Assembly: GCA_030407315.1 (NCBI GenBank)
Contig: JALQPE010003180.1
Span: 42,338 to 106,337 of the forward strand
Length of the DNA: 64,000 nt
Reading direction: 5' to 3'
DNA from: Asparagopsis taxiformis
Lineage: Eukaryota; Rhodophyta; Florideophyceae; Bonnemaisoniales; Bonnemaisoniaceae
The notes under the pieces: generated by a model
What the model saw: only the letters and a program-made list of their open reading frames with translations
Database searches by the model: none
Told to the model about the DNA's origin: nothing
Translations under genes and position numbers: made by a program
In this document: one piece after another, positions 43,764 through 55,100 of the stretch
Numbering within the stretch: the stretch's first letter is position 1
Layout: every line of letters begins with the position of its first letter

Positions 43764-44507
43764 CTAAGCGTCAATGCTGGCAATTAGACTCACCCGCGAG
43801 GGTTGACCACTCTCTCGGGTCACAGGAGAGGGATTATCCTGCTCTTGGAGTGCCGCGTCACGCTCCGCCGGTTCGGAAACCTGACGGAAAACCATCGTAT
43901 ACAGATCGATTCGATGGCCGGTTCGTTCCCCTTCGGCGGAGGCGTAGAAGCAACCTTCCAGTTCGCCGTTTTCACCGCCCTTCGACAACCAGATCTTCCA
44001 GATGATCCAATCGGTGTCGTCGGGGCATTCGGCGTACCTCTCAGTGTCACCGTGGGATTCAGTGAGACCGAGACGGCAGGCCATCTCCGCGGTAAGGATG
44101 GAGATGGCAGGATCGGAGACGAATTCGACGATCGGAGGCCCGAAGAGGAATTCCAGTTCCCTGGCTGTCACTTGGCACGGATCGCGACGATTACGGCCAA
44201 AATCGACGACGAAACGACCACGGTGGTCGGAGGAGCGGCGGATGTTCTGGACGTCTTCACGTCCGAACCAACGGAAGAGGTTCTGACGAATTCCCCAATG
44301 GGATTTGTCGTCGAAGTTAACCTCGTTAACCAGCACGGGGACGGCTTCCCCGGGGCGATAGCGTACCTCCTGGCCGCCCTCGCGACAGTAGGTGCCAGGA
44401 GCAACGGGAGGGTCTCGTCTGGGAATCCGCGCCGCTCGAGCAGCTAGCTCCCGCCGTGGGGCAGTCCCCCCAGTTGACTTCGTTGCGGTCTGTTTCGTCT
44501 TGGCTAT
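43764..44507 (-). CDS. Antisense ORF with histone H3-like N-terminal tail
   Basis: On the strand opposite to gag-pol, a frame of about 247 codons runs from an ATA at 44507 (a TGA lies four codons upstream) to a stop at 43764. Directly after the ATA comes AKTKQTATKSTGGTAPRR, continuing with ELAARAAR. Against the canonical H3 tail this matches 19 of 26 positions, including K4, K9, S10 and the TGG and AAR blocks. A later RYRPG matches H3 residues 40-44 after an insertion. The remaining ~190 residues (acidic; WGIRQNLFRWFGRED, RGRFVVDFGRN) are not recognised and are not a histone fold. The ATA looks like a mutated ATG, so this copy may be silent or start at a near-cognate codon. A TATA box lies upstream on the same strand. 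Confidence 0.65.
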   Translation of the reverse strand: MAKTKQTATKSTGGTAPRRELAARAARIPRRDPPVAPGTYCREGGQEVRYRPGEAVPVLVNEVNFDDKSHWGIRQNLFRWFGREDVQNIRRSSDHRGRFVVDFGRNRRDPCQVTARELEFLFGPPIVEFVSDPAISILTAEMACRLGLTESHGDTERYAECPDDTDWIIWKIWLSKGGENGELEGCFYASAEGERTGHRIDLYTMVFRQVSEPAERDAALQEQDNPSPVTRESGQPSRVSLIASIDA

Positions 44508-44639
44508 CTCAGTGGATCACCCGCCAGGTACCGAGAGGCCCACGTAAGCGGCAACTCAACATCGACGACCGCGACTACGCAGGGTGCTCGGAGAGACGAC
44601 CGAAGGGAAGGCGAGAGAGGGGATGACTGCAAGCGGACG

Positions 44640-44774
44640 TTTACTGTAAGGCATCGAGCTACAGTAAGCTAAGCTATACTGTAAATTGCTTACAGTAATT
44701 TCAGTGACGATGAGGCCAGTGGTGGAAGAAGGTCTGGAGTCCAGACCCACTCGGAGGAACTGCCGGCTTTTATA
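44640..44774 (-). promoter_or_regulatory. Putative promoter of the antisense gene
   Basis: TATAAAAG is on the minus strand at 44774-44767, about 260 bases upstream of the H3-like frame and inside element E just before its 3' LTR. Downstream, at about 44640-44702, lie four half-sites of a TTACTGTAAG/CTTACAGTAA motif in alternating orientation. Also present is GGTCTGGAGTCCAGACC (44731-44747), a perfect 8-bp inverted repeat around one base. Promoter activity is inferred from these motifs only. Confidence 0.5.
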
Positions 44775-44838
44775 CCGAGCGCAGTTCCAAACCTGCGAAA
44801 TTAGACCTCTTCGGCGCCTCGGTCTGGTCGGGGGGTCA

Positions 44839-45068
44839 TGTGGAAGTGACTTTTGCAAGAAAAATTCTACAGGTAATTTCTACCAGAATTTTAATTTAGG
44901 GTTAGATGGACGCCTGGAAAGTTCCAGACGTCCAACCGCTGGGAGTTAAATGCAGCTCCGAGCGGTGATAGAATAACCTAGAGGTAAGCTAGACTTAAAA
45001 AATTACATCTGTTCTACATTCTTACATTTACACCGTTTGTGACTCCTCGTCCGTGTCCATGCGTAACA
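44839..45068 (+). repeat. Gypsy E 3' LTR
   Basis: 230 bp, the partner of 37162-37391, with about ten differences clustered after CTAGACTTA. It is followed by the TSD TATTC. Confidence 0.88.
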
Positions 45069-45073
45069 TATTC

Positions 45074-45565
45074 CGTGCATAGATGTCAGGAGAACCCAAT
45101 TAGTTTGACCGATAGTTTCAATAAATTTTGAATTTGCTGAAAAGTTGATGACACGTGTAGGTGGGGTGTCTTCTCTGGAGGCGAGCGCGGTTGCCAAAGG
45201 GGCGGGAATTGATTACCGGTTGTGTGGCTGACTGGAGGTGCGCAATCGGGGCAGAGGGGTGCCGGAGGGATGGATGGTTTAATTTCCGCTGAAGGGGGGT
45301 TGGTTGTTTTGTTGGATGATGGTATGGAATCTCCAGGAACCGGTTTGGTATCGCTGGTTATATACCCATTAACTGGAGAGGAATTTTCCTTCGCCAGAGG
45401 TAGAGCTAATTTGCGCAGCAGCGGCGGTGGTAGATCAAATAAACCAAATCTGATTTCTAACTACTTATTTGATCAAAATATTTGTCGTAGCGAATAATTA
45501 CAGTAGCTATTCTGTAAAGAATGACAATAGAGACTAGTTCTAGAGGTGTGTAATAAACTCAAGAC
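45074..45565. other. Host DNA between gypsy E and solo LTR
   Basis: About 490 bases with no recognised gene. A plus frame (45222-45497) is G-rich and has no domain. Confidence 0.5.
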
Positions 45566-45570
45566 CTACA

Positions 45571-46255
45571 TGTAGGACAAGAGGCGCCAGGGGCTCCTTG
45601 GTTGATAGGGGGTTCTAGAATCGGCTGCCCGGGGTGAAGGGCAAGATGACTTGATCGTCTTATGGGGGTCGCGGCGTCGAGTCGAAGCGCGTCGGTAGCA
45701 GCGGCGAGAGCGGCGCGACGAACGGACGCGGAGGGGCGATCGAGACGCGGGATCTACTCTTAGCTGGCGCGGGCCGTGGTTCCGAGGCGGTACCACCGAG
45801 TTACCTCGAGCCGGTCGTAGTCCACACAGGGGGCGTTACTCCCTGGCCAAGTGGAACGCAGCGCGGCGTGCGGTGGCGCGTTGCGTACGTGGATTAGGTG
45901 CGCGCGTTGTGCGGGCGCACGCTGTATCGCGATTGGGTTGAACAATTACGCCGTAGGCTAGTCGCTTAGAGCTCCTCGCTCGTTACCAAAGAAGCTAAGT
46001 CTCGAACACGTAATTGCTGGCTTTACTTGCCCAAGGCGGAGGCGGTAGTGATTACTTATTCTAGCTAGTTTGCGACAGGCTGTCTTAAGTGTAACCAGGG
46101 CCGCAGACTAATACAAAGGGAATTTGGGAAAAAGACTTTCGTCATAAAAAACCGAAAAGGGAAAATAGTTGGGGAATTCGGCACATGTCGCTAGCGACTC
46201 GCGGATACGCGTCACACGGGATGCGAGGCGATACGTGCGTTATAAATGCGCTACA
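45571..46255 (+). repeat. Solo LTR (TGTAGGAC family)
   Basis: 685 bp, TGTAGGACAA...GCGCTACA, with perfect TSD CTACA (45566-45570 and 46256-46260). It is a divergent relative of the copy at 5475-6268, sharing the first bases, a CACACAGGGG...TCCCTGGCC block and the GACTTTCGTCATAAAAAAC block. It holds no gene. Confidence 0.85.
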
Positions 46256-46260
46256 CTACA

Positions 46261-47001
46261 CTATGGTCCTGTACAAAATGTGCGGTTGTAGAAAGTACTA
46301 CAGTTAGTTGCACTTTTATTGCAAATTATAGCTTTACTTCATAGACAATTCTTCTCGAGAAGAATTAGTTTTTATGCGGGCTAACAGTAGCTGTAGACAG
46401 GTATAATATAACAGAAATGAGGACAATTTACTAGCTCTATGGTACCAAATTTTACCATTACACTGTCTACCTCTGTTCTAGCTCTATCTAGCGAGGTTTT
46501 TGTCTGAGGCTAGACGACTTTTTCCCTCGTCACAAAGTAGACTTCAACTGGTGGATACCATCAGTTCGTGGGACTGACAACGACCATTAACATTAAACTC
46601 TTCATCTTCACCTCAACTACTCAACCTTCTACAGTAATTTTACTGTCAGCTAAACCTACACTTGTCTGTACTGCCGATCTAGGTCAACTGCTGACAATCT
46701 TTTTTATTATTTTTACAACACCAGGACTCATCACTCTCTTCACCGTACGACGATAGCTCGACTGTTGGATCCGCTGAGAGTTTGGCTGAGAAACTTTCTA
46801 ATTTACCCTCAGCAGCGGATGTGGAGAGAACAGAGTTGCTTGGATGTTTATTGATAGGGTGGAGCGACGGCCAACGTTACAGTACTGGATAGGTGGTGTA
46901 AGTGGCTGGAAGCATAGAGTAATTTGTCAGCGGATGAAACGAGTGGAGAAAAGTTTGGAAACATGCAAAGTGAATTTTGAAATTTTGCGCGTGGAAAAGT
47001 T
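46261..47001. other. AT-rich stretch, no recognised gene
   Basis: About 740 bases. Several CTACAGT/ACTGTAG-type words occur (46297, 46620, 46640), like those in the antisense promoter of element E. The part at 46568-46756 is an open plus frame of hydrophobic composition without known domain. Confidence 0.45.
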
Positions 47002-47124
47002 TGTCAGGATAATAATAATGGACAGCCTGTCGAAAAGACCGCCGACGGTCCTGAGACTGAAAGAAAAATATAAACAACGTAACCACAAAACTGAATAAAG
47101 GAACCATGAGTCTCTCTTCCAACA
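47002..47124 (+). repeat. Copia F 5' LTR
   Basis: 123 bp, TGTCAGGATAATAATAATGG...CTTCCAACA, clearly related to the copia A LTR (same ends, AATGGACAGC and the AATAAAG...A signal near the end). Primer-binding sequence GGTTATCGGCC (47125 on) follows. The matching 3' LTR is not in this window. Confidence 0.8.
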
Positions 47125-47208
47125 GGTTATCGGCCGGATCGCGCCCACTGCCCACGATTGCTCCACCCATCTTTCCCTCAACTCCCACGCATTCCCCCTT
47201 CCCCACAA

Positions 47209-47582
47209 TGGAATATACTCACCTCCCTCCTCTCGAACTCGACAACTTCCCCCTTTGGCAACGAACTCTCGAAGTTCTCGCATCCGATCTCTCGCTCTAC
47301 AACCACCTCAGCGCAACCACCACTGCCCCCACCGAACCTGCTGAATTCACCACCTTCAAACGCCAGAAAGCCCGCCTCTCCCTAATTATCCTCTCCAGCC
47401 TTCCCAAGCAAATCACCTCCACTCTTTCAACCGACACACTCCAGCTCCCACCATTTCTCCTCCTTCAACGAATCACCAACACCGTCAAAGAGATCACAAC
47501 TGTCGACCCCATCACGCTCGAAGAAGAAGCCCGATGCATCACCCTCCGCCTCGGAGACCACCTCGAAGAATACAAACACTGA
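47209..47582 (+). pseudogene. Copia F gag, truncated
   Basis: MEYTHLPPLELDNFPLWQRT opens a copia gag with VLASDLSLYNHLSATTTAP, LSLIILSSLPKQITSTL and LEEEARCITLRLGDHLEEYKH. After the stop at 47582 all similarity ends, so only the first ~124 residues of gag survive. The rest of the element is missing here. It is the same family as copia A and less mutated. Confidence 0.8.
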
Positions 47583-50179
47583 TTTGGTGTATTTCGGGTG
47601 AAAATTATTTTAATCGGGGAAAATCTAGAATTGGTCTAGCATGTTGATCATCATATCGCCGGAAAGTTACAATGCCGCATATTGCAGTGGTAGTCATCTT
47701 ATGTGTCCTGGACAAATATTTGTCAAGCTATCACTGTTTCCGTTTTATGTGCTTGACTGGCTGTGATTTCCAATATTTTTGTATTAATTTGGATTGTAAA
47801 TTATTTATTTGATGCAAAAAGTATTGTAAAATTTGATGCCAAACTGACATATCATATCTTGGTGCAATCATGCTAGCCGTTGGACTTGTGCAGTCACTCT
47901 TGCATTTGAACCATCGGACGACGGTTGAGCTGGTATCAATAAGTCGAATTGCAGCTGAAGGTAATGAATCCTGGCTTGTTCTGTCCCTCCCATTTCATGT
48001 GCTCTGCGCTCTCCTCGTCTGGACTGCCGAACAGTTTTGCAAGTTCCATTAATGCGTCAGCGGGTACAGAGACGCAGTTAATGCTTACCTCAGGTCAACT
48101 CACCAAACCAATTGCCTCCTCGTTCAGACCTTGCACTCAAGCTCAAAACATGAAAGATATTTTGCGACACAAATCTGCACTCCTCTATCGATCAACAAAA
48201 AGACGTCTAGCCCTCGCAATTCATATGAATTGAACCATATTGTCGAAGTACGGTTGGCAGTATGCAATGCATACAAACTAAGGCTGCTGAGGTCATGGAA
48301 CCATCGAGGCTTCGAGAAATCCATCCTAATCAACGCATCCCTCGCACCGACTCGGCATACCCCTTCCATGAATTTTGTGCACCCGTCCGCTCTCTCACTT
48401 CATCTGCTATCTACCAATTTTCGCAATGGCTTCTAGTACAAATATAAATGGGCAACTGCAGCTTGTTGTCAACCGTGAATTTGAATTCAATCTTCAACAT
48501 TGAATCCCACCTTCCCATCTTCTCCAGAGCTGCAAGGCTAGCCGGCCACTATCTCATCCACGAACCACTCGAACATAATCCATGTTGGTGATTGATCCTG
48601 TCTCTGCGTTGAGTTTCTATCCGGTGCAAGACATGTGTCGCTCTGCTGTCCCCTTCTATTGCGATCAGTGCAGTGCAGTTCTGTTAGTTGGATTATTAAT
48701 GATGATGATGGTGAGGCGAACTCATCACCGCGGAGACACATGTCTACTAGGTATCTGAATTTCGGAGCATGTGCTCCCCAATCAGACAACAGCCTTTCTA
48801 GACAAGATTGTTAGTGAAGCCCATTTCAGTCTGTATGCTATTTTGAACCAAACGCTATACTTCATGGAGGAAACATCTGCCGTGAATCCAGCAACATTTA
48901 CTTCAAAAGAATCCTACCTTCTGTCTGAGCATTGCACTTCCTTCCCAGTTTCTCAAACATGCTGGAAAATGTTTTCTCGGAACCAAGACAATTTCTGGAA
49001 ACTCACTGGTCATGTGCAAGGAGATGGTTCACTATTGACTTGGTTGATCAGGCTTGGATGGGATGAGTATAATACACGGACACATGCAAAGATGAATATA
49101 ATTTGTGCAACAATTTGTATGTGAAGATACGAGCACAAGTTTGAAGGGCTATTCAGACCGGGCTCTGAAATCACAGATGCACTGTTTTCACCATCCTGTA
49201 CTGACCTTTTTCTTTTGACAATGAGAATGACACATCTGAATTGTTTGCACAACAGAAGGTCTTCTACCGGAGCATATGTACGGGAGTGACATGAAATGGA
49301 GGGAGCGCATGCAGTTACGTAACTGCATGCATGCGCTCCTTCCATCTGCCGTACGGCAAGGATCTACATATAACTTCCGCGTGGAGCAAAATATTCAGTC
49401 TCAGGCAAGCGATTAACCTTTTACTGAAAACTGGAAACAGTGCACGAGCACAGATGTACAGCTAGATCTGATTATCATACATCAAAATGGTATGTGTGTA
49501 TCTGCATATATTACTACACTCTGCGCCAGCTTAAGCTATGCACTCTAACACTTACCAAAACAGTGTGTTTTAGAACTTCGGAACGCTTGCTAATTGTCTG
49601 ATATAGCTTGCACAAATGCCGGTGCATTGCGGGGATGAAATCAGGGTCGTTTACATCAGGATCTACAGGACACAAGCTGAGTTATTACCTCAAAAGGAGG
49701 GTGAGGATATGCAGACGGTTATGCAATTTTGTGAGGAATCTAACTTGGTTGATGTCATACAAGTGTATACACTTGAACAAGGGATATTCTCAGTACCACT
49801 GCGAAGCAAGGCAGAACCCTTTACAGAAATCAATCTATTGAAATAAGATTTATCGGAGGAGTCCCGAAGTGCTGAACATTTCATAGTTGCTCGACATGAA
49901 GTATTAGCTCACATATTGCAATACAGGTAAGCAATCAACTTCCTTTGCAGGACAGGGAAACAACGAAAAAAGTTCGAATAAATTTTATGCAATGTACCAT
50001 CTTATCCTCAATATATATCATTCAATATGCTCTTGACAAGAAGGTTGCCAACAATGATGGTTTGAGACTAACAAATTGTGTTCTGCAATGGAAGGATTCT
50101 TGTTTACATATGTCACTTCTGCGATTTTCCTACTGGGAGAGGTCCAATTAAAAAACTTGTTACCAAATGATATGTGACG
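47583..50179. other. 2.6 kb without recognised gene
   Basis: AT-rich, with no retroelement blocks. Best open frames are 48771-49124 plus (117 codons) and 49616-49846 plus (76 codons: MPVHCGDEIRVVYIRIYRTQ, then QKEGEDMQTVMQFCEESNLV). The latter has protein-like composition and could be an exon or remnant, but its family is not recognised. Confidence 0.4.
49307..49330. repeat. 24-bp perfect palindrome
   Basis: GCATGCAGTTAC joined to GTAACTGCATGC. It sits within a wider imperfect fold (GGGAGC ... ATGCGCTCC, with an extra GCAT on one side). Such a site can form a cruciform or bind a dimeric protein; nothing else indicates its role. Confidence 0.6.
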
Positions 50180-50208
50180 TCTGTGTTTTCGGAAGTGGAC
50201 GCGGACGT

Positions 50209-50434
50209 CCAGTCTCTCTAGTACGGGTCCTAGTCGGCCCCGAGATTTACTAGAACAAATGAACGTCCGCGTCCAAAAAATATTAAAAATTTTTGGATGC
50301 GGACGTCCACTTTCTCTAGTACGTTCGGCGGAATACTAGGACCCGACATCCACTTTCTCTAGTACGTTTGGCGGAATACTAGGGCCCGTCATCCACTTTC
50401 TCTAGTACATACAGCGGGATCCTAGGACCCGACA
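50209..50434. repeat. 43-bp tandem repeat
   Basis: Three units start at 50306, 50349 and 50392. Each reads TCCACTTTCTCTAGTACR, then a GGCGGAATACTAGG-type block and ACCCG/GCCCG. A diverged further unit lies at 50209. Each contains CTAGTA and TACTAGG as inverted words. Non-coding. Confidence 0.7.
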
Positions 50435-50561
50435 TCCAGTATACAATATATCAGCGAAAACCGGGAGGGAAGAAATTACAGCGGATGGTAAATTCAGGGC
50501 CCATATCGGACCGTATTTTATTCTCTCATTTACGAAACTGCTCGTATACAATACGTCTCTC

Positions 50562-50705
50562 TAGAATAGGAAATACATATCTGGTCAGAATAGGAAATAA
50601 ATACCCGGTTAGAATAGGAAATACGTATCTAGCCAGAATACGGAATATGTATCCAGCCAGAATACGAAATACGTATCCAGCCAGAATATGAAATACCTGT
50701 CAGCA
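50562..50705 (+). repeat. 24-bp tandem repeat, six units
   Basis: Units start at 50562, 50586, 50610, 50634, 50658 and 50682 (consensus CAGAATAGGAAATACGTATCYRGY). In one plus frame they spell an eight-residue repeat (ARIRNTYP-like), but the frame is short and has no other sign of coding. Probably a minisatellite. Confidence 0.75.
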
Positions 50706-51059
50706 TATCTTCGATTACCCATCTCCCTGACTATCGCGTTCTCCCTACCATCCGAACGCCATGCACCACCATCCGCACATACTTCAAGAACCCTCACGAC
50801 CTAGATTACAAAAAATACGCTCCTTCCCAATTCCATCCCCGCTTTCCTCGACACCACCCCAGCCCATTAAATCATCAAGACATCGAACACGAACATGGTC
50901 AGCAAAATCTTACACCACTTGAAACCCACTCTCACTTCTATCGTATGCCCGAAAATATACACATACCAGAAACACCTCACAGCTTCATTCCCCATCTTCC
51001 TAGATCCCTTCTTCACTCTCCTTGAGTCCTGCCGTTCCTGCTTCACCACTCCTGCATCA

Positions 51060-51475
51060 CATACAAAACATCAACCACAACAGTCAGATTCAAAAGCAAC
51101 GCTTACCACGCCACGTATCCTAGAAACTCCCTTACTTACCTCTCATCCATCCTACACACAATACAAACCATGATCCAAAAACCTTGCAATGAATAATAAT
51201 CATAGTCAGCAGTCCATATCTTCTCAAAACACATCTTGGCGCTCAGTGAAACTTACCTTCCGTCATCAACATTCCTGCATAATCTACACAACATCGGAAT
51301 CAACCACAACAGTCAGACTCATAACCAACCTTTCCTCGCAGCATACTTTCAAAACTTCACTTAACTCTCTTCCATCCTCCGCTCAATACACACCATGAGT
51401 CAACAGGCTTCCAATGAAAAATATCGCATCAACGGAAATAGTCAGACTCAAAACCCACGCTTCCCTCAACGCATA
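51060..51475. repeat. Degenerate dispersed repeat, three copies
   Basis: The block ATCAACCACAACAGTCAGA followed by a C-rich CTT..C.CGC segment recurs at about 51070, 51299 and, more diverged (ATCAACGGAAATAGTCAGAC), 51431. The spacers differ in length. The copies look like old duplications; no coding content. Confidence 0.5.
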
Positions 51476-51502
51476 CCCTCGAGGGTAGAGGATGGAACGA
51501 AG

Positions 51503-51540
51503 GTACGTGCGCGAATCTTGATCAAGATTCCCGCACGTAC
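51503..51540. repeat. 38-bp near-perfect palindrome
   Basis: GTACGTGCGCGAATCTTG joined to ATCAAGATTCCCGCACGTAC is self-complementary except for one symmetric position. It lies 600 bases upstream of the Plavaka-like gene. It may mark an element end, a regulatory site or the product of a foldback event; no second copy was found. Confidence 0.6.
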
Positions 51541-52135
51541 AAAGCAAAGGCGGTCAAAGAATCTCAGTCGGTGATGAGGGCGGAGTGGAGCCTGCGGCGT
51601 CGACCGGACAGCTTTCAGCGTCCGCTTAAGTCTTGCTGTGCATACTCGAAATCATCGCCGGCAGTGAGATTGAGTATGGCCCAAGCCATGGTCTCTGATT
51701 CCCCGAACAATGAGATCCGGATCGAGGACAACGAATATAAACATATAATCATATATATGAGAATCTATTTGCTTTCCTTACATGATCCGTGGCATATCCG
51801 CTGTAAAGCACATTCAATTCCACGAAGTTCAGAAATAAAAAAGTTTATTATTACAAATGAATTAATTGAAAATTCATCTCCCAGGGCAGTCGTTCGTCCT
51901 TCCATGCACACGTTGCCAGCACGCAATGTGATGTAACAGTTGGAAATGATTGAACTCTCGGTTAAATTCCACCGTTGGGATGTCAGCTGGAGTGAGCACA
52001 AAACTACTACCCACAAAACTACGAACACGTTACATTCCAAGTCTCGAAAGCACCACAAAAATAAAATTGGTCGCATCTGGACGGCACAGTCTCCCCTGTT
52101 CAGCTCGCAATCCTCCTTTTGCGTCAAAACTCGAC

Positions 52136-55100
52136 ATGGAATGCAAGTATGAAAGGTGCTTCTACTACTGCGTAGATGCTTATGCGCTCGCGCTGCATGA
52201 GCGAACGTGTCGCTACCGTTCCAACCCCTCTCCCCAACATTTCAACAACGCTCGTGTCCCTGCCGTCACCCATGAGCCTGCTCGAAACGGCGACCATGAT
52301 TCCCCGCAACCCAGCTCCCCAGACCCAGAATCTGGTCGTGCTTCCTCCAGCGACTCACCCTGTGACGCTCCACTGCCACCAACCTCAACCCCCTCCCGCG
52401 CAGACCTCCTCGTGCAATCCCTCGCCGTCAGTCTCACAACCCTCGAGTACAAGGCCGGCGCTGGCCGCGTGAGCGAAGTCATCACCATCCTACAAGACCC
52501 CGCATTCTCCCTAGAAAAGTTCAACAGCGCCGTTCGCACCGTAGAAGAATGTCGCCACGTTACCGCTTCCATGGTCGAAACACATTTCCGCACCGAAGGT
52601 TACAAGAGCCACATCATTCCAGACAAAACTGGTAAGTACTCGGCACAGCTGTACCTCCGCGACCCAGTCGACATGCTCCGCAGGCAGTTAGCACTGGCTA
52701 ACGACCAAAATACTCTCTTCCACCCCTCCCCACAGACCGCCCCAGACGGCACCGCAATATTTTCTCATCCCCTACACACAGAATTCGCGAAAACGCTGCA
52801 CCAGGTTACTAGACAGCGCGTGCAGCTCTCGGAAGATCCACAGGTCGTATGGGTAGAGGAAACTGATCCCACACCTTCATCCTTTGCCGGCCTCCTCCAA
52901 GTGTACTCCGACAAGAGCAGCACAAGCCTCAAGAGCTCCGCAATCGTCGCATACCCCATACACGTCACACTGCTCAACTTCTCCGCCCCCCTCCGTCGCC
53001 ACTGCATCCGTACCGGCCTCACCATCGTCGGGTATCTTCCGTACATTGTTAACCCTTCGTCCAACGCCTTGTTCGGTGATGAAATGCCGACAACCTCTAG
53101 TTCTGCTAGTCGCGCTCGCAAAATTGATATTCTTCATAAAGCACTCGAAAAAGTGTTTTCGTCCCTATCCACCGCGTTCTCTTCCGGGTTCCCCTGCACA
53201 GACTCCACTGCAACTGCCCGCCAATGCTTTCCCATCCTAGCCAATTATTGCTGCGACTTTCCAGAGGCCAAAGAGCTGTCATGCACTCGCAACAGCACTA
53301 CCACCACACATCCCTGCCACCGCTGCTACATCCCCGCCACTCAACTTGAATCCACCGCGCCACACCAGCCCCGCTCCCTCGATGATACACGCTCTGCACG
53401 CCAAGAGAGCGCTCAGGAGCATACAACTGCTCCGCTCGAAGCTCTCTCCCTCCTCGAACAACACTCTGTCCTCGAATCGACCGCTCTTTTACCCACCAAC
53501 AGTCCCCTAGACCCCTACAACATTTTCTCCTTCGAGCCTCTGCACAATCTCCACCTCGGCATCTCAAAGCTCATCAAACAGTGCATTGTCCACCGCCTCA
53601 GCTCCCCAGACCTCACCACCACCACTGCCTCCCATTCCGGGACACCTCGCACCTTCAAGAAGGTGAAAAAATCCATCCTCGCCGGCTCAAACAGCATTCT
53701 GTCCGCTATCGAACGCGACTACTACATCACCGGTCTTCATGTCGACTTCTCCAAGGGTGAGAAGGGCACCAATTTGAACGGCCTCTTCACGGAGGACGGC
53801 ATACGCGGCATGCTCGCAGCCAAAGACTATCACCATGTCGACATGGTGTTCCCTTTCATCGCAGCATTCATTGACACATGCTGTGACGAAGTAGATACAG
53901 CCCCCCTCACTTCCATCTGCACGCAATACTCTGACCTCGTCGCATGGGTCATGAAACGCGGTCGCATCAAGCACTGGACTGCCGCCGAACTAGAAAGCCT
54001 CCAAAACTCCATTTCCTATTTCAAACAATCAATGCTCTCCACCCTCGGCCCATTCCACACCACAGGTCTCAAAACTTTCAAGTTCCATCTTCTTGACCAT
54101 CTTCCCGGTGACTTGCAGAGATATGGCGCCCTGGAACACATCGATGCAGGCCCCTACGAACACTCGCATCTTCTGTTCAAACAGAGTTATAGGAAAACCT
54201 CTCGAAGGCGCTCCACAGCCATGGAAGAGACTATTCGCCACATGGAATTCTCCTTGGCCACTCCAACTGGTCATACCCCATCGAACACATTGGGAAACGC
54301 ACGCATGATATCACCCACAGACGGTGCAGTACTCGTTCGCGACGGATTCACCGTTGCACTGCACGACTTTGCCTCCCTGCTGCCCGATGCAACCCTCCTC
54401 GTTGCAGATATCGACGGACAGCCCGATCCTGCCACTCTTTTGCCTCTGCACAACTCCTCGTTCCCGTCTGGCACCATAACGCTATTCCAGCAACTCGGTG
54501 ACACAGCTGCACAAGCGTTCCTCACCCTCGCTAGACTGCGCGCCACGGCAGAAGGCCCTCCAATACATGACATGGACATTTCCGTCACCGCGGTAAAGTC
54601 CGCCTACGTCATGGGAGGGTACGTCCCAGATGCCGACGACTTTGACCCGCACAGTGGCATGCTTCGCCCCACAAACGTGTCGAGGCACAAGCAGCAGCGC
54701 GTCTTTGCAACTTCATCATTCGGCCCCGCAAAGAGATCGCAGTACTCCTTTGTCGTCATCTCCGGAACTGCCGATGACTACAGAACCATATGGGTAGGGC
54801 GCGTCCTGGCACTGGTACGCTTGCAGTCTCCAAACCTGTTTCAACCTGTAGAACTCGCTTTCGTTCAGTATATGACCTGCTTTGCCCCAAAAACCGCTGT
54901 GGAAAAATCACTTGGGTGCATTTGTTTAAAGTGGTCCACATGGGACCCGGACAACGGATCCGTTGACAGCAATGACACTGCATCCCACAGTGCAGGTGGT
55001 CCTTGGTTTGACCTCATTCCTGCATCTACTATATCTGGCACCGTGCACATCGTACGAAGTAACTTTCCAGTCAAGCCATTTACGAAACAAATGCACTGGT

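Larger units (their letters stand above)
37162..45068 (+). mobile_element. Ty3/gypsy LTR retrotransposon E
   Basis: 7907 bp, LTRs of 230 bp (37162-37391 and 44839-45068), TSD TATTC (37157-37161 and 45069-45073). The order gag, protease, RT, RNase H, integrase identifies Ty3/gypsy. Primer-binding site TGGTACTCTAGTGGAG begins at 37392; a GGTCGGGGGG polypurine tract precedes the 3' LTR. About ten differences between the LTRs and several stops and frameshifts show a moderately old, dead copy. Its 1.5-kb 3' region carries an antisense frame. Confidence 0.93.

Noticed and set aside
43803..44447. 214-codon plus frame opposite the H3-like antisense frame
   Set aside because: Shadow of the antisense frame: the H3-tail similarity is in the minus reading, and the plus frame has no known domain.
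47583..50179. Continuation of copia F pol
   Set aside because: No integrase, RT or RNase H block could be found in any frame after the gag stop.
50209..50434. Repeat array resembling a CRISPR
   Set aside because: Units are directly adjacent with no unique spacers, and the window is eukaryotic.
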